Assembly: GCA_964035575.1 (NCBI GenBank)
Contig: OZ037839.1
Span: 1,116,001 to 1,180,000, forward strand
Reading direction: 5' to 3'
Source of the DNA: Rhynchopus sp. YZ270_cl-10
Taxonomy: Eukaryota > Euglenozoa > Diplonemea > Diplonemida > Diplonemidae
DNA: 64,000 nt
The stretch's first letter is position 1. Each line of letters opens with the position of its first letter. Below are positions 11,674 to 22,749 of the stretch, one piece after another. A program made the translations under genes and the position numbers. The notes beneath the pieces were generated by a model that did not search any database, had not been told where the DNA came from, and was given only the letters and a program-made list of their open reading frames with translations.

Positions 11674-12886
11674 CTAAAAACCAACGTCACCTAGTCTGCT
11701 GCGTACAACGTTGCTACACTTGTCCCTTCCGTCGACTTTCGACAACGTTGTGCATTTGTAGAGAAAATCAACACCAATCGTGGTGACTGCTTGTAGGCCG
11801 GTGAAGTCCAATTTCGACAACGTTGTGCAGTTGTAGAGAAAACTGTCACCTATCGTGGTGACTGCTTGCAATCCGGTGAGGTCAACTTCCGACAACGATA
11901 TGCAGTTGCAGAGAAAACTGTCACCAATCGTGGTGACTGCTTGCAGGCCGGTGAAGTCCAATTTCGACAACGATGTGCAGTTGTAGAGAAAATCCTTACC
12001 AATCGTGGTGACTGCTTGCAGGCCGGTGAAGTCCACTTTCGACAACGTTGTGCACTCGGAGAGAAACCAGCCACCAATCGTGGTGACTGCTTGCAGGTCG
12101 GTGAAGTCCAATTTCGACAACGATGTGCAGTTGTAGAGAAACCTGTCACCAATCGTGGTGAGTGCTTGCAGGCCGGTGAAGTCCACTTTCGACAACTTTG
12201 TGCACTCGGAGAGAAACCAGTCACCAATCGTGGTGACTGCTTGCAGGCCTGTGAAGTCCAATTTCGACAACGATGTGCAGGAGGAGAGAAACCCGCCACC
12301 AATCGTGGTGACTGCTTGTAGGCCGGTCAGGTCCACTTTCGACAACGTTGTGCACTCGGAGAGAAAATTGTCACCAATCGTGGTGACTGCTTGCAAGCCG
12401 GTGAAGTCCACTTTCGACAACGATGTGCAGTCGGAGAGAAAATAGTCACCAATCGTGATGACGCAGGGTACTGCAGGCAGGTGCAGTGTGATGCCACAGT
12501 TGTCATCCACATTGGGTACGCAACTGAAACCAATGCGCGTTACGTCACTACCTGAGAAGAAGCCGTATGGAATCTCAGTCGCAACTTCTGCCTGAAGAAG
12601 CAAGCTGGCCACCTTCGGATCCTCCACCTGCTGCAACCTTTCTGCTGTGATGTCTGTCTCACCCAATGCATGAAGAGCTGATATGGCTTCGTACTTCATC
12701 GTTTTCGTCAACACGACTGTGTTCTGTGATGTCCTCTCCTTCCTCCTTCCCTCCGAAGCCCATGCGGAAGCTGTCTTCGCACAACCCTGTTGCAGACGCC
12801 ACCTTCTGCCGCATCGTCTCCGTTGTGTCCTTCTCACCCACCTCAATCACGAAGTCCTTCCCCAAGCCCTGGATAGTCAGTTCCAT
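11674..12886 (-). pseudogene. Ubl + BspA-type LRR gene, frame-broken paralogue
   Basis: The ATG at 12886 opens a ubiquitin-like domain (MELTIQGLGKDFVIEVGEKD, then TMRQKVASATG) almost identical to that of the intact gene ending at 44722. Compared with that gene, 14 nt are missing just after the GGAGAGGACATCACAGAAC segment (about 12722-12740). This throws the frame, so the LRR part continues in another frame. The LRR part has ten 25-residue units of the form FLSECTTLSKVDFTGLQAVT with IG at the junction, encoded by nearly identical 75-bp repeats. The intact gene has about 14 strongly diverged units. The protein stops soon after the last repeat (SRLGDVGF) and has no FG-rich tail. The family is host-encoded; BspA-type LRR proteins are usually surface or secreted, but no signal peptide is seen here. 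An intron covering the break is possible but no GT-AG pair was evident. Confidence 0.75.
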
Positions 12887-13035
12887 TTTATGTGTCTCTT
12901 GATGTATCTCTGCGGGTGGGTTGTATCCAGGCCTAATGCTAACTTTGGGGGAGGGGGAAAAGTGAACCAACGGAAAAATGCACTTTCCATTACATGTTCC
13001 AACTGCAGCACTGTAATCACTGTGTAGCGCATACA

Positions 13036-13199
13036 ATGAAAAAAGCAGATACCCCTTGGCTACCTCTACCAGACAACACAGCTGAGAAGCTTAACATGGC
13101 TGCTATCAAACCTGGTGCTAAAAAGCCTGGCGCTAAAACCCAAAAAGTTGTGCCAAAGCTACGGCAGAGCAGACTTGTCTTTGCTGTCAAGAAGGAGAC
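13036..13199 (+). CDS. Candidate first exon of a lysine-rich protein
   Basis: An ATG at 13036 opens 54 codons with a basic, proline/glycine-containing stretch (MAAIKPGAKKPGAKTQKVV) that run into a strong donor-like sequence GAGACT|GTGAGT at 13199-13200. It would be transcribed away from the LRR gene, with 150 bp between the two ATGs. No downstream exon could be identified and I do not recognise the protein. It may be a gene fragment or chance. It would also be the only plus-strand host exon in this part of the window, which argues for caution. Confidence 0.2.
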
Positions 13200-14108
13200 T
13201 GTGAGTAGGGAGTACTGTTCTTACAACTGCAGGGCGGCGGCAGGGGCGGCAGTGGTGGGGTCGCAGTATGCACTGCTGTGTCCTTCTTTTAATTTCCCTT
13301 CGTCCTGAAGATGCGGGCGCAGACGCCCACACCCAATGCTCCCAAGCATCACTGAAACAAAAAGCACAGGAGGTACCCTAAATTGGTCAAAAATGGTAAA
13401 AATGGTAAAAATGGTAGGAATTTTGGGGGCTTTTTTAGGGGAAAAAAAGGGTGAGGGGAGTTGGGTCCAGTCATAGGGGGTATAGCATATTTTTTGGAAA
13501 ATTCTTCAAAAAATCAAGGATTTTTGCTGGGCACAATGAAAATTTTCAGAAAAATCCCAATTTTCGGCCAAATTTGGAGCAAATTATGGCCCACCCACCC
13601 CGATTTTGGGTCAAAAACCGACTTCATTTTTGCACAGGAGTGCCTACGATTTCGTAAACCAGAGGTCCTCTGGATGCATGCATTGATAAACACAACACTG
13701 GAAATTGCAAGGAACGGGTCTGCATGTGCGTGTTCTCTAGCCACCACAGTCACAGGGTATGCACAAAATGACCGAAGTGCAATGGCGTGAACGAAGTGCA
13801 ATGGCGATAATGGAAAGATAGATGCCGGCATTGGTGAATTGCTGGAGTTCTGCACAGGAAGTTAGCATGACGTAGAATCACTGTGTGAACAAAATGACCG
13901 TATTTTGGTTGAAAATTTGACTTGAAAATTTTTTTCATAATTTGCCCAATCGAAGGTTTTCCTTGGATTTTTTGGGCCATTTTATGACGTACCACGCCCA
14001 ATTTTTTTTTTGGTCAAAAATCGCCTTGTATTACCACTGTATTGGTGTAGGCTTGTACACAGAAGTGTGTTTTGTGTAACCACAGATGGTCAAAACACCC
14101 GATTTTTG

Positions 14109-14144
<36 letters not shown>

Positions 14145-14151
14145 GTTTTTT
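13200..14151. other. Unassigned A/T-rich DNA
   Basis: Contains short tandem AAAATGGT units at about 13385-13415, related copies of 'ggcgtgaacgaagtgcaatggcg' and a 41-nt T run at about 14110-14142. No coding frame is supported. Confidence 0.4.
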
Positions 14152-14524
14152 CACGGGTTGCCTACGATCGTAGTACGATCTCTTACGATCGTAGCTCTTT
14201 TTTGATCGCACTACGATCGTACTACGATCAAAGTACGATCGTAGTACGATCGTACTTACGATCGTATTATGATCGTACGATCGTACTACGATCGTAAACG
14301 ATCGTACTACGATCGTAACGATCGTAGTACGATCGTACGATCCTCCTTCTAAGGTGCTCGCTCTCCATACCTAGACCCTCGAATTTTTTTTTTTGCCCCT
14401 ATATTGGGCTAATTTCGACGATTTGAGGCCATTAAAAGCAAAATTTGGCACTTTTGAGCATCTAGGGGGGTCTAAAACGCGGTTCCGCGAACCCAAAATT
14501 TCGTGATTTTTACCAAAGACAAGT

Positions 14525-14845
14525 CGATTTTTGAAAAAATCTCAAAAAAAAAAATCCCAATTTTTTTTTTTCACAAGTGTTTTTGAGGCCTGCTCACTAC
14601 ACCCTAGGTACCCTTCTGGGACCAAAAAGTCAAAAAAGGCAAGAATTGGGCTGTTTTGAGCATCTAGAGTTAATTCCCCAGTCATTTTCTGTACCACCAG
14701 TGCATTTTGTATGGGCCAGCGCCTTGTCAAAAAATCGAAAAATCTCAAAAAAAAAAAAAATTTTTTTTCGGGAAAATTTCGACCCCTGAGTTGGGTTTTT
14801 GGGCACCAAAAAGTGCAAAAAAACGCAAAAATCGGGTGTTTTGAC
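14525..14845. repeat. Dispersed repeat B, uninterrupted copy (empty site)
   Basis: This segment runs from the poly-A/T hinge through CACAAGTGTTTTTGAGGCCT and GCTCACTACACCCTAGGTAC to the GGGCACCAAAAAG end. It matches 16640-16880 plus 17962-18025 in inverted orientation. That second copy is split by an inserted element, so this copy preserves the empty target site TTGAGGCCT. Confidence 0.85.
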
Positions 14846-14930
14846 GATCTGGGGGTAAACCATATGCACTACTGCACAATATCGACTTTTCCTTAGCAAA
14901 TTCCTTGGAGTATTGAAACAAATAAAAAAA

Positions 14931-14955
14931 AGGATAATACCCAGTGGGTATTATC
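14931..14955. other. Perfect 11-bp-stem hairpin
   Basis: GGATAATACCC, loop AGT, GGGTATTATCC. It is followed by further ATTATGGGTACTGGGTACTG repeats up to 15000. No function assigned. Confidence 0.7.
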
Positions 14956-16606
14956 CTAAATTATTTTGGGTATTATGGGTACTGGGTACTGGGTACCCAG
15001 AGAAGGCACCTTGACAGCAGCGAAGGCGCAAGACAAGGTATGTAAATATGTTTAACTTTCTGGTGAATATTCAACAAAATAAGGCCGTCGACTCGCATTT
15101 CCTCCAAAAAGTCTCCATAACAATATTTTACACCCTCAGGCCAACTTATTTTTTAAAGAAATCACCTTCTTTAAATTCCCCACCACTCACAACTTCACTT
15201 TTAAACAGGTATCGCGAGTGCAACATCGAGAACCAACTGTGCAGAACGAGCGAACATATGGGGTGGAAAGGGGAGTGGGAACACTCTGTCAGTCACTGCT
15301 ATAGCCATTAACCCAGGGAGCATAGCTAGTGCAAGAAATTCGACTTCGGGATCCGGAAAGTCTGTCCTCTGCTTGCGGAGGACTGGGCACAATAAAATAT
15401 TGCGTTCCCCCAGAAAACTAATTTTGTCACAGTAATTTTTGCCCAGGGCATGCTCTTGAAGCATGGCGGCTTGGTGTGAGAAGGGGCAGTGTATTGTTTT
15501 GTTCTAGATTTCAACGGTTGTTAGAACGAGTCAAGTGGATGCTTATCTAAACACTGACTTTAGTACAGACCCGAGAGATCACACATGACTTTGAGGAAAG
15601 AACAAAGCAATGCATCTGTACCCGCACGCCAGGTTGTAGTTACTTCAGAATTTTCTTAAGTTTGCATGAAAGAGAAGGGGGCGAAACCTTTGTATACGTT
15701 TACGACGAAGGTAGTAACCTAATGACAACCATGTGGTGGCTGTAATTCACATCCCTTAGAATTACCAGAATTCAGCCTTTGTTGAAGTAACGTGCATACT
15801 TGTATGTGCGTGTCACGCTTCTCCACCCTTAAATGGGTGCACCGCTCGGTGAGCAGTGGTAACCCTTCTCGACTAGTGCAAACTTAAGAATTTTCTGCTG
15901 GAACTTACCAAAATCGATTTTCTTTCACCCCAAACACCCGCAACACCCCACCTGCTACTTCGGTAGCCTGTGTTGTTGGGAGTTGGTTCTCATGTTGATC
16001 CCCAGTGACTGTCTAGCACTGCTTCTTCTGAGCCCAACGTTGTTTGGCCTGTCGACGTAATAAATACGAAGACAGGGCGGCGGTGCCAACAATTTTCCAA
16101 TGATGTAACGTTTTATCTGATTGATTATCGTTTGATATACCTTGTGTGTGCTTCATGCACACCATGCAAGGAATATCGAACGGTATTTCAAGCGATATTC
16201 GTTATTTCGTTTGGCAAACGTACTACGATCGTACTACGATCGTAATGATCGTACTACGATCGTACTACGATCGTTTACGATCGTAGTACGATCGTAGTTG
16301 ATCGTAGTACGATATTTTACGATCGTTACGATCGTTTTTTGGTACGATCGTAAACGATCGTACTACGATCGTAGGCAACCCGTGTTTTTTTGGCATTTTT
16401 GAATTTTTCCTGTAACCTCTCTCTCTTTTACGGCAGGTGACCGGTTGAGGTGATACTTCCGGACTGAGGAAGGGCATTCTTTTACTTTTTTATTTGCCTG
16501 GAGGGGGTACGGGGCGGCCTCTTGTAAGTTTGTTTTTGTTTGTAGTCTTTTGTTGGTTTAGGGGCGTGGCTGACGACACGATGAACCTCCTTGGCTCAAA
16601 GCTGTT

Positions 16607-16640
16607 AACGACGTCTAGCCAGGCCTGGCTAGACGTCGTT
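16607..16640. other. Perfect 34-bp palindrome next to a T run
   Basis: The half-site AACGACGTCTAGCCAGG is followed immediately by its exact reverse complement, then by T residues. With no loop it would extrude as a cruciform or fold as RNA. It sits at the outer border of dispersed repeat B. It could be a terminal hairpin of the repeat or a fused pair of ends. Confidence 0.8.
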
Positions 16641-16880
16641 TTTTTTTGCATTTTTTGGTGCCCAAAGACCCACCTCAGTGGTCGAAATTTTCCCGAAAAA
16701 AAAAATTTTTTTTTTTGAGATTTTTCGATTTTTCGACAAGGCGCTGGCCCATACAAAGTGCACTGGTGGTACAGAAAATGGCTGGGGAATAAACTCTAGA
16801 TGCTCAAAACAGCCCAATTCATGCTTTTTTTGACTTTTTGGTCTCAGAAGGGTACCTAGGGTGTAGTGAGCAGGCCTCAA

Positions 16881-17961
16881 CAGGCCTTTTGCTAACTTTG
16901 GGATTTTCCCCCTGAATGGCATGATGGTCAAAAAAAAATAATTTCCTGGAAAAAAAAGTACATTCCGAGCTTTCCCACCTGGTGAAAGCGGTCGTCGCGC
17001 GCTTCGCGCGCGCCTCCCTGCCAGCCACAGGGTGGAGAGGCGAAGGGTCAGCTTTGCGAGATAACAAAAAAAAACGGAATCTAATCCTTTATTAACGGTG
17101 CTTGGTCTTGCGCCTTACGTACACTAACAGTACAAAATCAATACGTCTTCCAGAAGCAGGGGCTGTTGCAACGGTTGGGTCACTTTGAAATAACAATGGT
17201 CAAATTTTTGCAGCTTGGGTCAAGTTTCATTTCTGGCTGCAAAATGCAAGGGAATCCCCTTAGACATTGTAAAATGGCACCGTAGGCAGGAAGAAAATAG
17301 CGTACAGCGCGAGCGAAGCGAGCGGGAATTTTTTTTGAGGTAACCTCTGCGAGCGCAGCGAGCAGAAAAATTTTAAGGTGCCATCATGCCATCATGCCAT
17401 CATGCCATCATGCCATCATGCCATCATGCCATCATGCCATCATGCCATCATGCCATCATGCCATCATGCCATCATGCCATCATGCCATCATGCCATCATG
17501 CCATCATGCCATCATGCCATCATGCCATCATGCCATCATGCCATCATGCCATCATGCCATCATGCCATCATGCCATCATGCCATCATGCCATCATGCCAT
17601 CATGCCATCATGCCATCATGCCATCATGCCATCATGCCATCATGCCATCATGCCATCATGCCATCATGCCATCATGCCATCATGCCATCATGCCATCATG
17701 CCATCATGCCATCATGCCATCATGCCATCATGCCATCATGCCATCATGCCATCATGCCATCATGCCATCATGCCATCATGCCATCATGCCATCATGCCAT
17801 CATGCCATCATGCCATCATGCCATCTGGGGAAATCCCCAGGTGATGCAGAGCGAAAGCCCTGCCCAACCACCCCCCGTGGCATGATGGTGGCATGATGGA
17901 AAAAAAAATAAAAAACGCCCAAAAACGTGGCATGATGGCATGATGGTTAGCAAAAGGCCTG
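16881..17961. mobile_element. TIR element with 9-bp TSD carrying a minisatellite
   Basis: The element begins CAGGCCTTTTGCTAAC and ends GTTAGCAAAAGGCCTG, a perfect 16-bp inverted repeat. It is flanked on both sides by AGGCCTCAA (16872-16880 and 17962-17970), a 9-bp target-site duplication. The uninterrupted target is present in the inverted repeat copy at 14525-14845, which confirms the insertion. A 9-bp duplication is typical of Mutator-like elements, although hAT (8 bp) is close. Inside are a bacterial-looking GCGAGCG-rich palindromic stretch (17300-17365), the 55-unit ATCATGCC array, the hairpin CTGGGGAAATCCCCAG, and inverted GGCATGAT units near the right end. No transposase is encoded, so it is non-autonomous. 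A second copy lies at about 22750-23700. Confidence 0.9.
17383..17822. repeat. Perfect minisatellite (ATCATGCC)x55
   Basis: 55 identical 8-bp units inside the TIR element. The same unit occurs in inverted orientation (GGCATGAT) at about 17879-17897 and 17927-17946 near the right terminus. The array therefore looks like one arm of a sub-terminal inverted repeat that has expanded. Long predicted frames (MPSCHHAI repeats) are artefacts of the period. Confidence 0.98.
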
Positions 17962-18029
17962 AGGCCTCAAAAACACTTGTGAAAAAAAAAAAAATTTTTT
18001 TTTTTTTTGAGATTTTTGAAAAATCGGCC

Positions 18030-18580
18030 GATTTTGCGACCAAATTTGGCTGGGGAATTTCGGCGACCAAAGGGTCCCCCCTTTGGGAAAAAAACGAAAT
18101 CGACCAAAAAAGGTACCCTAACATTTCGGTTTTTTTCGGTTTTCATTTCGTTTTTTCTGGTACAAGGGGAAATTTCCCTTTGCGAAAAAAAAAAAAAACG
18201 AAATGGACCGAATTCAGGCCTTTTTCTAAATCCGGTCCCCGTCCCCAGATTTGGAAAAATAAATTTTTTTCCCGCACTTTTTTTCCCGCCGTCTCTACTG
18301 CGTTTTAGGGGTTCACAGGGGCTCAGAGGAGCCCGAGAAGAAATACCACGCGTCTGGATGAGACCGCTCATGCAAAATAACCAGTTTTTGGGGGAGGGAA
18401 AAAAAAGGGGGGGAGGGGTGCCGAATCCAGAATGGCCCCCCACCATCACCAAGTCCCCCTGTGGTTGAACGGGAGTACCTTGGGGAACTGGGTTGCTGAC
18501 CGCACCATCCAGGCTGTACCTCAAATTTTTTTTGCCTGCGGCGCCATTTTTCATTTTTTGCTCGCAAAAAAGGGTTCGTT
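18030..18580. other. Unassigned low-complexity DNA
   Basis: Poly-A/T hinges alternate with GGGGAAA-type purine runs. A 'tggtgcggtcagcaacccagttcccc' segment near 18470-18515 recurs at about 52825-52860 in the opposite orientation. No gene is supported. Confidence 0.35.
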
Positions 18581-18584
18581 GAGT

Positions 18585-18760
18585 GACTCTGTGGTGTAAA
18601 AAGCTAGATTTTTACACCGTGCCCTAAATTTTTTTTTGCCTGCGGCGCCATTTTTTTTGTATTTTTTTTGCTCCGCAAAAAAAAATACAGTCCATCTGTT
18701 CCCAATGTCTTCCCTGTTCAGCATCGCCAAAAAATATCTCATGGACCACACTTCGCTGAG
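18585..18760 (-). repeat. Dispersed repeat family R2 (GGCGCCGCAGGC hairpin)
   Basis: Inverse-strand copy of a roughly 180-bp family. Ordered on the minus strand it reads CAGGGAAGACATTGGGAACA, then TTTTTTGCGGAGCAAAAAA, then ATGGCGCCGCAGGC, then GGGCACGGTGTAAAAATC, and ends in a short inverted repeat of the last motif (AGCTTTTTACACC). Other copies are at 36180-36395 and 42208-42440, with part of one at 52765-52800. Confidence 0.8.
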
Positions 18761-21700
18761 GCGGTGCACGAACCAATGGTTCATTTTCTTTCAAGTCTGC
18801 CTCGATAAAGAAATCTCTGAAACTCATACAGAAAACAGTGGTAGTTTTTCCGAGAGACCACAAAGTGAGGTGGGCAAACGCCACTTTAGGAGGATTACTG
18901 CAGCCCTGGCCAACCTGGAGCCCTCCATCACCCTCGTCGAGGCACAAGTACCCCCTCCGCCATTCTTCCACACTATCCGTGAGGACGATTTTACGCTGCG
19001 TATGAGCAAGGGGCCAGCCCATATCAGCTTTGTCTAAAAAATCCCTCCACCCATCACCCAAATATGGCCCAGATTGTGTTCAAATGGGTCAAATTTTCAC
19101 AGCGCTTCCCAAATTTGTCATGGAGGCGGGCGCAAAGCGCAAAAAAACCCCGAAAAAGGGCACAAAAATCACACAAAAAAGACGCGAAAAGGGCGGGAAA
19201 AGGGCGGGAAAAAAACCGGTCCCCAGCCGAAAAAACCCCGGAAAATAGGCCCGTCACGGTTCAGGCCTGGACCGAATTACACCGAATTGGACCGAACAGT
19301 TAGGGTACCTCCACACCCCCTCTTTTATTTTCCTCTATTTTGTGTGTGCAGACACCCGAGGATGCACTCCACTCCACTCCACACACCCTCTATCTCTGTC
19401 CTCTCCATTGCCCACTACGAACCCACTTGGTAGAGTTTTCTAACAATTCTTCATTTTTCCACAAATCTCTAATCTCACGGACCTGGCCCCTCTTTAACCC
19501 TTTATGGATCACGGCTGTGTTTTGTGATTTGCCATGATTGGCTCTCCCATAGGTAAAATGAGATCCGATGCATATTTTTGATCGTACCTGGCCGCAATTG
19601 AAAGATTTTGAGCAGATCTTTCAAATGGAGCAGAAATCGAAATAAAATGAGAAAAATGGAAAATGGAAAATGGAAAATTGAGGAGAGCTGATATTTTTTT
19701 TCTGAAAATTTTGAAGAAAAAATTATTCCGGCTGACCTGTTTTTTCGGTATTCGAAAATGGCTTTATTTGAAAGATCGGTTCAAAATCTTTATAACTATT
19801 TGTCACTTTCAGGTTATTGGGTGTTGCAGGCTCGTGTGCTTTATGTGGGTTGATCTGGTTGATAAACCGGCTCGTGGTTGTTCTTGGGTTTGCGTGTTCG
19901 CCACTGTGGATCCCTCAAAAGCCTATTTTTGTGCCTGTTAATGACTTCTCGAGTCTGCATTGCACTTCGCGGTAGCCCCAAGGGAAGACACCCTTCTTCA
20001 GAAACCAGGTAGAGAATGCTGCCCCACCCCTACCCCCTAGGGGGGGTCAAATGCACTTAAAAAAACGATACAAACGTCATTTTTTCGAGTTTTTGATAAA
20101 AACGCATTATTTTGGATGATTGAGTAGAAATTTTGACCAAGAACCTCTCAAAAACATCGTGGGGGGGTGGTTTTCATGCCAGAGGGGGATCACATGCACC
20201 CCAAATGGTGAAATTCCAAAAAAAAAAAATTTTTGCCCATGATTGGTACCAGCCCCACCAATTCCTTAAGGAGTTAAATTCCGATTTTTTTCATTTTTTT
20301 TGCGATTTTTTTGCTCAAAAACTGACGATACCCTGTTTTCGGGGCAAAACTCTCTAATTTTGGGCAGTTCCGTGTGAAAATATGCAAAAATAGTCAAAAA
20401 TTGGAAAATCGTTAAGGAAATCGTTAAGGAAAATCCTTAAGACTTAACGTGGGGTACCAATCACAGGCAATTTTTTCATTTTTGACGTCTAGGCGCTCCT
20501 GGGCCCGAAAAATGGGTCAAAACCGACCTACAAACAGTTTTCCACACGATATGTGTCACATTTTCGGGTCAGATTCACTTAGAAATGCATTTTTATCGAA
20601 AACTGAAAAAAGTGGGTTTGTATCACCCATTTGACCGCCCCTAACCCCTACCCCCTCTACACTATCCGCGTAGATCCCCCCACTATGTAAGGAGCCATCT
20701 GATGCCACAAGGCAAGTCGCTCCCCGTGATGGCGTGCGCGTTTACGAACTGAGTCACGATTGCCCTTAGGGTCCCACGGTAAAACTTGCAACATCATAGA
20801 GTTTTTTTGGTCGTTAAAAAGGCTGGTATAAAGAGGTCGCATGATTCGCCGAGCGGTTGTGAACCGCCTCCGTTCTCTTACGGTACGGAACACCCATCTC
20901 CTCCCTTTGCATGAGCTCGACTGAGATGCGTTTTAGCACGTTTCAACTGCTCTTTTTTACTTTCTGTACCCAGATCAACCACCCCTCCAAAGCAGCAAAC
21001 CCTACCCCTGACCAGGGGAAGTCTCCTGGGCCCATGAAGCGGAACTATTTACTCACTGATCCTCTCATAAATCCATCCATCCACGTATCTTTTTTTCAAA
21101 ATGTATGTTCGCAACTCTCATAAAAAAGTAGCGCACCGTGCGCCTGCGGCGCGGCCAAATGCGAATACTAAACACTTTCTGCTAGCTCGTGTAGTTGATG
21201 AGCGAGAACGAACGGAACGAAACCAAATCGATCGTAACGCCTCGTAAACTCGCTAAAACACCTGAGTGGTCACAGAACACAACGTAGTGCCTGGCTTTTT
21301 GGGTTGTTTTTTCCCACAAAAGGGCCCCTGTGCGGTCTAGACCTAGTTCCAACACCCCAGAATCGCGTTTCCCAGTCCACATAGCCGGGTATGTGGCCCA
21401 AAAAAACCACCCAAAAAGGCGAAAATCCCGGTTTTTGGTGAAAAACGCTTGTTTTTCCCAAGGAACGCACGTTTCTAAAGCATTTCCCACGTTAACTCGC
21501 GACACAAAAATAGGAATTAAAAACAAATCTCTCACAGATCTGATTTGGTGATCCGCATTTTTGAGGCCCAATCTTTCCAACGCCGAAAAAAATCGTACAC
21601 TTTGGCGCATTTTCGGGTGGGTGCACCAGCGTTTTCGACACATTGTGTCCCAGTCCACTGAGAATAACCGGGTCCCGGGTCCCTAAGTCTTATTCTCAGT

Positions 21701-22740
21701 TATGGCCTCCCCTCAAGGAAAAAAGCAGGCACTGCAACGTCAATATTCAATAATATGATCAGTATTTCAATATTATTGACACTTTCAATATTCAATAAAT
21801 AATATTCATCACCAAATCAATATATTGACGATATTCAATATACTTATGAAGCCATGTATTCACACAATTTTTTTTTCTGGCCTCAATACCCCCAAACTAC
21901 ACGATTTTCGGTTCCGGAAAATTTTTGGAGTACCAACTATCGCGAAAAAAATCGATTTTTTTGGTGTCGTCCGCACATCTCTTTAATAAAGACCAAAGCA
22001 CCAAGGCGTTGTAATTCATGTGTAATGGGGCGTAATGGGGTGAAATGGGATGAAAGTATGTGAACGTGAGCGTTATTGTGGTACCCCCCGGGACACCCCA
22101 TAAAATGTATGTGTCAATTTTTTGTGCATGTATTTTGGACACAAACCTGAAAAGCACCAAAAACCGCCGCACCAAAACTTTTTTTCCCTACCCCCCCCCC
22201 CCCCCGTGCATAAGTCCGACCCCCATGACCCGTGCATAAGTCCGGGCAGATTTGGGCTCAGGATCGGACTTATGCACAGGCCGACTTATACACCGGTTTT
22301 GTGTACTGGTGGTGGGGAGAATTTAGGTGGGGAGAATTTTCCGAATTTTCCTGAAAATGACCCTTTTTTTTGTTTACGAGCATGGGTTCATATTTTGCGA
22401 AAATATAAGTCAGGGTGGGTCAACTAATTTTTTTTGGTCGGTGTATCAGGGGGTTTGAAAAAAGAACTTTTGTGTGGTACTCCAGAAATAAAAAATACCA
22501 AGTACGCAACAAGTACGCAATATGGGGTCGTCAGGAGCACCATGGTGGAGTTCATCCTCGGGTGTCTACACTAATGCAAACCAAGCTTTCAAAGACCTAG
22601 TAAGCACGCAAAAAAAAGTTCCGTACCGACCCTCTTCTGTGAAATTGTCCCCGGTACAAAAAGGGAATCCGTCCGCGCTGTGGTCACTTTGCCGAAATGG
22701 CCAAATCCTTGGCTTTGGTCAAAATCCATGTAGGCTAAAG
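18761..22740. other. Repeat-rich region without a supported gene
   Basis: An unrecognised frame of about 120 codons on the minus strand (18700-19061) has codon-like composition (for example MGWPLAHTQRKIVLTDSVEE) and could be a captured exon, but its conservation cannot be judged. Positions 19312-19490 repeat 32336-32512, the sequence just right of duplication block A'. The segment at 20840-20890 (accgcctccgttctcttacgg) is shared with 33370-33410 in inverted form. A copy of the GCGTACCGTG motif lies at 21128-21150. At 21735-21845 there is an AATATTGA-rich stretch. Nothing else is recognisable. Confidence 0.35.
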
Positions 22741-22749
22741 AGAAATATT

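Larger units (their letters stand above)
14152..16384. mobile_element. Non-autonomous TIR element with ACGATCGT-rich ends
   Basis: The left end reads CACGGGTTGCCTACGATCG and continues to about 14345 as overlapping copies of the palindrome TACGATCGTA separated by G/C or T. The right end is the inverted form, from about 16217 to CGTAGGCAACCCGTG at 16384. Together these make inverted termini roughly 170-190 bp long. Both ends abut T runs, so a target-site duplication cannot be read. The 1.9-kb interior contains no transposase; it holds a repeat (14525-14845) also found inverted outside the element, and a hairpin at 14931. The superfamily is unknown. The two arrays could also be independent insertions, but the shared outer sequence in opposite orientation argues for one element. 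Confidence 0.6.

Noticed and set aside
21182-21658. 158-codon minus-strand frame
   Set aside because: No ATG at the start, no recognisable domain, and it lies within repeat-rich DNA.
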